A stretch of DNA of 64,000 bases from Callorhinus ursinus. Lineage: Eukaryota > Chordata > Mammalia > Carnivora > Otariidae. The stretch lies in contig NW_020312968.1 of assembly GCF_003265705.1 (NCBI RefSeq), positions 7,591,307-7,655,306 of the forward strand, read 5' to 3'. How positions within the stretch are numbered: the first letter of the stretch is position 1; each line of letters opens with the position of its first letter. Under the pieces are notes generated by a model. That model ran no database searches. It saw only the letters and a program-made list of their open reading frames with translations, and was not told the DNA's origin. This document shows, piece after piece, positions 57,621 to 64,000 of the stretch. Position numbers and translations under genes: made by a program.

Positions 57621-59205
57621 TATTAGTTGCAGATAACAGAATCTACTCTAAGTAGTTTAAACAGAAAAGTGATTAATTTTAGAGCATTAAGTAGCATATC
57701 ATATTTCCCAAGAGGGCCAGGGAGCTAAGTTTGTATACTATACAGTCAAACATGGTTTAGAGAAGCTCTAAACCACTTTGGAATTGTTTGAATGAACATT
57801 TTTCTGTTGCTATTACTTGCCACTTGACATCTATGATGTTAGTGGCCCCAGAGTAGAACCTTCGTTGCGGTTGCCCCTGGAGATCCAAATGCTTCTTCTT
57901 GTGGGCAGATCTGATCTCCCTGCCTCCCTTTGTTTGGTTATGCATTACAATTCTCTAAAAGGTATTTTTATAAGAGAATCTGGGTTATGTAGATATTAGC
58001 TTTCTAGTACATGAAGGCGTATACTAAAAAGAGCCTGAAGTGGTTGTTGAGTGCATTGATCTATAGTACCTACTGCCAACTTCCGTGGAATCTAATGAGA
58101 AATACTTGCGAAGACATAAACAAAGAAGATTCTTGGTCTGGTCTTTTGTTATCAGGTCTGAATATTCAAAAAGACCTCTATTTTGGGAATGTAATTCGTG
58201 ATGATTAGCCGAGTCTCTGTCGGGAAACAACCCGTTATTCTAACTCCAGTTTAGGGGAGACAAAAAAGTATCATCCTTTTATTTTAATGAGCTTCCCATT
58301 AGCACTACATTATTGGACCTGGATGCCTCATTTCCTGACTAGAAGGATAAGCCATCTTTTGCAAGGATGCTTTCGGGAAAACTGGCCATAAGGGAGGAAA
58401 ACTAGGTTGAAACTTGAGCTCTTTTTTCCTTTTTTTAAGCATTACTTCCCATCTGGAGTCCAGCCTGTGTACCTTTCTCAGTTCTCTAAGATGGAGCTGG
58501 ATGGCTCAGGGCTTTGTTGTTGCTTTCACGGCAGCAAGGAGCAAGTCATAGCACATGTTGACAGCCCTGTAGCCCACTATCTCTCTGGTCCTCCTGGATT
58601 TGGTTCTTCCAATGGCACGTCAATTCCTTTTTAACCATCCAAACAATGAATTGTGTTTAGCAACGAATGCTGTTTTCTCATAATCTTTCATCTTCTGTGA
58701 AAAAGCCATTTGTCTTCTCAAATAATAAACTGCAGGGATTCTTGTCTTCCCACATGCCATTTTCTCACATTCTTAGGTCTGAGTGTTGAAAAAGATCTAC
58801 AACATTTCTACAAAAATACTATTAAAATGCATCTCTCAGAGCTTGGGTGTCTCTAATAGGAGCAATGTGGCCTTTGGCTAAGGGCAAGAGCTAAGGAGAG
58901 ACTGGATGTTTCGATGCCTGAAAGACTTTTCTCTTCTTTCTTTCTTTTTTTTTTTTTTCCTGGTAGGAAAAAGAAACATAAAAAAACAAAACAAACTACC
59001 CACTCAGGAACCTTGTTCAGGCAGTGAGGAGAAACTATGGACCATATTTTAATGAGACATGTATTCTGCCTAGGAGATAGATGTTTGGACAAAAAACCAT
59101 GAAGCGGGTGAGAACGGCCAGGCTATTGCTTTGTTAAGAAATAGTAATATATTCTTTTCTGGAAGGAAAAGAAATGATCTTTGGAAAGAGGAATCTTAGA
59201 AGAGA
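57621..59205. other. Unassigned DNA
   Basis: About 1.6 kb. 57,630-57,700 looks like the edge of an old repeat that I cannot name. A pyrimidine run lies at about 58,932-58,960. No exon evidence. Confidence 0.4.
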
Positions 59206-59209
59206 GGTT

Positions 59210-59545
59210 TTTGAAAGTACATTAGATTTGAATCCAAATCCTAACTATTTTACTTACTATCTAAGTGAGTTTGGGCTAGTTATCATCGCTGAAACATTTA
59301 GGTTTCCACATCAATATAATGGATATAAATATTAATAGCTATTAAGAGTATTGTGAAGATTAAATATAATATTATATGGGGGCACCTGGCTGGCTCAGGC
59401 AGAGCATGTGACTCTTGATCTCAGAGTTATGAGTTCGAGCCCCACATTGGGGATAGAGTTTACTTAATAAAAAATGTTTTTAAAAAATGTAGTAATGTAT
59501 AAAATATTTTGGTGCCTGGATATAGCCAGTAGCTATTATTAACAT
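59210..59545 (+). repeat. MIR, sense, split by a short SINE
   Basis: 'atttgaatccaaatcctaac', 'agtgagtttgggctagttat' and 'attgtgaagattaaatataa', then after the SINE 'ttggtgcctggatatagcca', in MIR order. Confidence 0.75.
59379..59488 (+). mobile_element. Short tRNA-Lys-type SINE, sense
   Basis: GGGGCACCTGGCTGGCTCAG, GAGCATGTGACTCTTGATCTC and GTTATGAGTTCGAGCCCCACATTGG-like text (tRNA-Lys CTT arm equivalents), then A-rich tail. No clear TSD. Confidence 0.9.
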
Positions 59546-59625
59546 TGGTGATTTTATAAGCATCTTGAACAATGTAAGGTTGCATAGGAACTTTCAACTG
59601 GAAAGCTTCAAGACCACATAGATGT

Positions 59626-59628
<3 letters not shown>

Positions 59629-59673
<45 letters not shown>
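59629..59673. repeat. (AC)n microsatellite
   Basis: About 45 bases of uninterrupted AC/CA. Confidence 0.98.
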
Positions 59674-59675
<2 letters not shown>

Positions 59676-59748
59676 TTTTTTAGGTATATATGATTGATCT
59701 TTTAGTTTCCTTTGTAAATAAAAATAATCAGCAGATATTGAGTCTTTA

Positions 59749-59950
59749 TTTTTTTAATTTTTTTTTAAGATTTTATTTATTTATTTGAGAGAGAGAATGA
59801 GAGATAGAGAGCACGAGAGGGAAGAGGGTCAGAGGGAGAAGCAGACTCCCTGCTGAGCAGGGAGCCCGACGTGGGACTCGATCCCGGGACTCCAGGATCA
59901 TGACCTGAGCTGAAGGCAGTCGCTTAACCAACTGAGCCACCCAGGCGCCC
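59749..59950 (-). mobile_element. CAN-SINE, antisense, perfect 16-bp TSD
   Basis: agatattgagtcttta at 59,733-59,748 and 59,951-59,966. Typical body and head end GGCGCCC. Confidence 0.97.
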
Positions 59951-59966
59951 AGATATTGAGTCTTTA

Positions 59967-60489
59967 GATGGCAGATAAAGCTTATTGTCTACACAATATT
60001 TTTTCTTCCATTTTTCCTGACTAAGAAAGTCATAATGTGCCCTGCTAAAAAACTCACCTTCTTGCAGTGAGAAGTAGTTAAATGACACAGTTCTGACCAA
60101 GGAAAAGAAAGCAGAGGTTTGCAGGTGATTTCTGGAAAAGTCTTCCTTTCCTAATATTGCTACCCCCTCTTTCTTCTTGTCACTTCCAGTGCTGCGTTTT
60201 GATTGGAAGGTTGAGATGAGGTTAGAGTTAGAGTTTCCATCTTGAGGCAACAAGGAGACCATAGGATCAGGGCCATTCACCGAGGCTGGCAGAGCAGAGA
60301 GAAAGAAAGGAGTAACTCGGGACAGCTGATGATGCTGAAGAGTTGCTCTCTTGGACCACCTCGACGTGAAATTTTTTGAGGAAACAATAAATTCTTATTT
60401 GGTAATCTCTGAAGTAGATCTTCTGTTCTATGTGCTGGAATTTATCCCTAACTGGTGATTCTTGCTGTTTGCTGATGGCATGCTAATTG
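59967..60489. other. Unassigned DNA
   Basis: Nothing recognised. A 118-codon minus-strand frame uses the SINE edge. Confidence 0.45.
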
Positions 60490-60905
60490 GCTTTTCATGA
60501 ATTATCTGACTGAACCCTAACACTAGTGCTATCCTGTGACATACAAATATTTCCCTCATTTAAAATATTAGGAAAGGGGCACCTGGGTGGCTCAGTTGGT
60601 TGAGCGACTGCCTTCGGCTCAGGTCGTGATCTCAGGGTCCTAGGATCGAGGCCCGCATCGGGCTCCCTGCTCGGCGGGAAGCCTGCTTCCCCTTTTCCCA
60701 CCCCCCCTGCTTGTATTCCCTCTCTTGCTGTCTCTCTCTCTGTCAAATAAATAAATAAAATCTTTAAAAAAATAAATAAAATATTAGGAAAGCTCAGAAC
60801 TGTTAACTGACTTGTCTGTGGTCACAGAGCCAATACATGGAACAGCCAAGATTTAAAAAAACCAACACACTCAGACTTCAGAACCATTGTGTATCTACTC
60901 ATACC
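60490..60905 (-). repeat. MIR, antisense, split by SINE
   Basis: 60,490-60,577 and 60,792-60,905: 'tatctgactgaaccctaaca' on the left, 'tgacttgtctgtggtcacag' and 'cagacttcagaaccattgtg' on the right. Confidence 0.65.
60578..60777 (+). mobile_element. CAN-SINE, sense
   Basis: Head GGGGCACCTGGGTGGCTCAG. Perfect 14-bp TSD aaaatattaggaaa at 60,564-60,577 and 60,778-60,791. Confidence 0.97.
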
Positions 60906-61238
60906 TTCATATCGTTCTACAATGGATTTCAGGCTCTTTCAAGAACTACATAAAATAAAAGAAACAAACATCAATAAACCATTAATATAAAACCCCCCCA
61001 AAGTGTTGCTGTACAAGAAGGAGGCAAAAATCCAGGAGTAGTGGCCAGGGGGAACAGAACACCGGGGGATGGACCGTAGAGTCACTCCAGGGAAGATCCA
61101 TAGACTTAATCTCTGAACTTTCTGGTAGCTAAGGGAAGGTAAGATATATTTTTGTGTGAAAAGAAAAAACAAACCCATTCTTAACGGGAAACAAAGCTTT
61201 TCCATAGTAAGTTCTAAAAGCAATTGCTAACATACGGT
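60906..61238. other. Unassigned DNA
   Basis: Nothing recognised. The 94-codon minus-strand frame (60,939-61,223) has no motif. Confidence 0.45.
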
Positions 61239-61239
61239 T

Positions 61240-61606
61240 TCAGGTGGGACAGAAATGTGATTAAGAGACCAATTTTCTTTTAAGATTTTTGTTTATTTGA
61301 GAGAGAGAGAGAGAGCATGAGCAGGGCAGAGGGAGAGGGACAAGCAGACTCCCAGCTGAGCAGGGAGCCCGATGTGGGTCTCGATCCCAGGACCCTGGGA
61401 TCATGACCTGAGTCGAGGGCAGAAGTGTAATCGACTGAGCCACCCAGGCGCCCCAAGAGACCATGTTAAGACACAGATTCCTGGAAGCTACCCTTAGAGA
61501 TTCTGATTCAGTGGGTCTGTAACAGGGCCTGAGAATCTGCATTTATTCCCTGCTTCTAGGTATTACTGATTCTGCTTGTCTGTGGACTGCATTTTGAGTG
61601 GCATAG
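61240..61606 (-). mobile_element. MER5A-type element, split by SINE
   Basis: 'gagattctgattcagtgggt', 'cctgagaatctgcatttatt' and 'ggactgcattttgagtggca' on the right of the SINE. The left part is diverged. Confidence 0.75.
61275..61454 (-). mobile_element. CAN-SINE, antisense
   Basis: (GA)n, body, head end GGCGCCCC. TSD-like aagagaccaa / aagagaccat. Confidence 0.95.
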
Positions 61607-61949
61607 TTATAGGACACAGTTCACAAACTTATATGCCCAGAGTACCAGCCAAGTAATATAAAGGATTGAAGTGGGCCTCATGGAAGACAACAGGGAGGGC
61701 TTGCTGCTACAGCCAATCAGGAACTGAATGCTTCGTTTTAAAGAGGTAGTTGCTTCTCAACACCAGCCAGTTGTTGCCTTGTGAAAATTCAGGCAAATAT
61801 TGCTAGACTTTCAACCATTTCAAGAGAAACCCAAATGTTTCAAGATATCCCAAATGTTATCAAGAGAAAGTTACATAAAATGTCTATTTCTGAAAATACT
61901 GTTCAAGCCATCTCTCTCTCTGTGTCCCTCTGTCCCTTCTTCTCCTTCT
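61607..61949. other. Unassigned DNA
   Basis: Pyrimidine-rich near 61,910-61,950, possibly the remnant tail of the SINE that follows. Confidence 0.45.
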
Positions 61950-62072
61950 TTTAATGTGGGCTCCACGTCCAGTGTGGAGCCCAAAGTGGGGCTTGAACTC
62001 ACAACCTGAGATCAAGACCTAAGCTGAAATCAAGAGTTGGATGCTTAACCAACGGAGCCAACTGTGTGCCCC
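61950..62072 (-). mobile_element. Old CAN-SINE, antisense, short
   Basis: GGGCTTGAACTCACAACC, GAGATCAAGACCTAAGCTGA, GAGTTGGATGCTTAACCAAC and head end GTGCCCC. It includes a short duplicated GGAGCCCA-type segment near 61,958-61,985. Confidence 0.85.
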
Positions 62073-62735
62073 TAGATACATCCATCTCTTAATAAATGGG
62101 CTGTAGGGGGTAAACATATCTTATTGCTTTTGTTGTAATTTCTCTATATTTTTGTGAGTTTTGTAAAATATTTTTCTGTATGTTACTAATATAGCCATTC
62201 ATGTTTAAGGAATTCCTCCTGAGATAATGTGCGTTTATGGTTTTATTTATGTCAGTGACTTAAGACCCCTTTCTTTTCCTAATGGAAATTCTTATGTAAG
62301 GCGTAGGCAGGCAGCCAGACTGCAAAAACTCACTCCAGTATCTTAAAGCTGAAGTGTTTGCTTCCATTTCCTTGGAGATCAAGGATTAATGGGAAATAAT
62401 TATAGGGGTCCAAGATCTTGCAGATGAAATTCTTCTAGTTTTTGGTCCAGATTCCCTGCAAATATGAGCTAGAAGATTTCACATAATCTTTTCCTTAAGG
62501 TAAATTTTTTCTTCTGATAAATGGACAGAAGAGAAATCTCTTAGAAATTTATAGAATAATTTCTTTTTGTTGACTGGTGATATGCTGATATACTGTGATA
62601 GCACCTTTATTGTTGCTTTGATAATTTCTTCCTTTTTATTTCTTGTTCTCTTTTTCTAGAACTGCTAATATTCAGATATTGACCTCTTAGACTGATCCTC
62701 TAAATGTTTGCTCTGTAGCTTTTATGTGGATACTC
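62073..62735. other. Unassigned AT-rich DNA, possibly L1M
   Basis: Likely decayed antisense L1M text in its second half. Not firm. Confidence 0.35.
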
Positions 62736-62739
62736 ATTA

Positions 62740-63215
62740 TAAGATAAAGGAAGTTCCCTTCTATTCCCATTCTGTGAATAGCTTTTTTTGTTTTAGGTCA
62801 TAAATGGATTTTTAATTTTATCAAGTGATATTTTTGCATCTATTAAGATTTTCATGATTTTCCTCTTGTTAATATGAAGGATTTCTAACCTGATTTTAGC
62901 ACATTAAATCATCTTCACCTTCCTGAAATAAACTTTATTTGATTAAGGTGTATCATAAATTTTATGTATTTGCTGATTTGATTTTCTAAAATGTCTCTTT
63001 ATAAGGAATTTTAGCCTATAATTTTCTTTCTTATAATGTATTGTCAGATTGTGGAAGCAAATTATCCTGGCTTTATCAAATGAGTTAGAAGTGTTTTTTC
63101 ATATTTATTCTCTGGAAATAAGGAATATTAAATAATGTCATTATTTCCTCCTTAATTATTGGTAGGATGACTGATGAGGCCAGCTGAACCTACAGATTTC
63201 TTTGTAGAAAGATTC
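62740..63215 (-). repeat. L1M ORF2 (RT region) antisense remnant
   Basis: 'attttcatgattttcctctt', 'gattaaggtgtatcataaat' and 'atgtatttgctgatttgatt' resemble the antisense RT region of an old L1. All frames are closed. Confidence 0.55.
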
Positions 63216-63236
63216 TTTTTTTCATTATTATTATTA

Positions 63237-63656
63237 TTTTTTTTTTTAGATTCAATTTAATTGACATATAGTGTATTATTAGTTTCAGGGATAGAATTAA
63301 GTGATTCATCAGTTGCATATAACACCCAGTGCTCATTACATCAAGTGCCCTCCTTACTGCCCATCACCCAGTTACCCCATCCCACTACCCCTTCCCCTCC
63401 AGCAACCCTCAGTTTGTTCCCTATATAGTTAGGAGTCTCTTATGGTTTGCTTTCCTCTCTGTTTTTATCTTATTTTGTTTTTCCTTCCCTTTCTCTATGT
63501 TCATCTGTTTTGTTTCTTAAATTCCACACATGAGTGAAATCATATGGTATTTGTCTTTCTCTGACTTATTTTGCGTAGCATTATACCCTCTAGTTCTATC
63601 TATGTCATTGCAAATGACAAGGTTTCATTCTTTTTGATGGCTGAGTAATATTCCAT

Positions 63657-63739
<83 letters not shown>

Positions 63740-64000
63740 CCATAGTTTGACTATTGTGGACATTGCTGCTATAAACATTGGGGTGCATGTGCCTCTTCGA
63801 ATCATTACTTTTGTATCCTCTGGATACATACCTGGTAGTGCAATTGCTGGGTGATAGGGTAGCTCTATTTTTAACTTTTTGAGGAACCTCCATACTGTTT
63901 TCCAGAGAGGCCGTACCAGTTTGCATTCCCACCAACAGTGTAAGAGGGTTCCTCTTTCTCTGCATCCTCGCCAACATCTGTTGTTTCCTGAGTTGTTAAT
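63237..64000 (-). mobile_element. L1 3' UTR and ORF2 end, antisense, runs off the window
   Basis: Antisense 3' end from 63,237 (after ttattattatt): 'gttgcatataacacccagtg' and 'ccctccttactgcccatcac' (3' UTR), then the ORF2 C-terminal region to the window edge. It includes the peptide-level [15 protein letters not shown] text in a broken frame. The (TA)n/poly-T block replaces part of ORF2. Confidence 0.9.
63661..63739. repeat. (TA)n plus poly-T block in L1
   Basis: About 32 bases of TA followed by 47 T, then CCATAGTTTGAC. About 50 bp of expected L1 text is missing at this position. Length is likely unstable or misassembled. Confidence 0.9.

Noticed and set aside
63600..63977. 125-codon minus-strand frame with poly-Lys and Tyr-Ile repeats
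   Set aside because: It is L1 ORF2 remnant read through a (TA)n/poly-T block. The Lys and Tyr-Ile runs are artefacts of simple repeats.
1..64000. CRISPR arrays, operons, ribosome binding sites or phage genes
   Set aside because: No regularly spaced repeats, no dense coding and no prokaryotic gene. The repeat content is purely mammalian.

Overview
The window looks like ordinary non-coding nuclear DNA from a carnivore, most likely an arctoid (bear, seal or mustelid group). The main evidence is about 32 copies of CAN-SINE (SINEC), roughly one per 2 kb. Most share the same tRNA-Lys-derived head, body and (AAAT)n/poly-A tail, and many have target-site duplications (TSDs) readable to the base. The body text (a CCCACTCCCCCTGCTTGTG-like segment) fits arctoid rather than dog copies as I remember them. 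I recognise no host protein-coding gene, rRNA, functional tRNA, CRISPR array or prokaryotic feature. I cannot tell whether the DNA is intergenic or intronic.

Layout. 1-12.6 kb: old L1M and HAL1-like pieces, MLT1 and other LTR fragments, a MER2/Tigger-like and a hAT transposon, many SINEs, and a degenerate minisatellite at 7.04-7.21 kb. 12.67-18.62 kb: a near full-length, minus-strand L1 with a TSD, an open ORF1, a broken ORF2, a GC-rich 5' UTR and a 100-base assembly gap. 18.6-25 kb: HAL1/L1M remnants. 24-32 kb: L2 and MIR remnants, including an L2-like stretch of about 1.8 kb. 32-37 kb: the most repeat-poor part, best at 35.3-36.9 kb. 37-48 kb: L1M, a solo LTR with a 5-bp TSD nested in an L1M, five MER5A-type elements across the window, a Tigger element with TA/TA flanks, and L2/MIR remnants. 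49.4-57.6 kb: a nested mosaic in which an ancient minus-strand class III (ERVL-type) proviral interior is broken by three MaLR LTRs, a 5'-truncated L1 and three SINEs. 57.6-64 kb: MIR, SINE and L1 remnants, ending in a minus-strand L1 that runs off the window.

The genes present are retrotransposon genes: one open L1 ORF1 and decayed L1 ORF2 pieces. All other long frames are explained by repeats or chance. The main value of the window is its insertion stratigraphy, a possible ORF0-like frame antisense to the L1 5' UTR, and several rearranged or hypervariable SINE tails. I found no convincing undescribed biological system. Repeat family names come from recognition and not from a database search.
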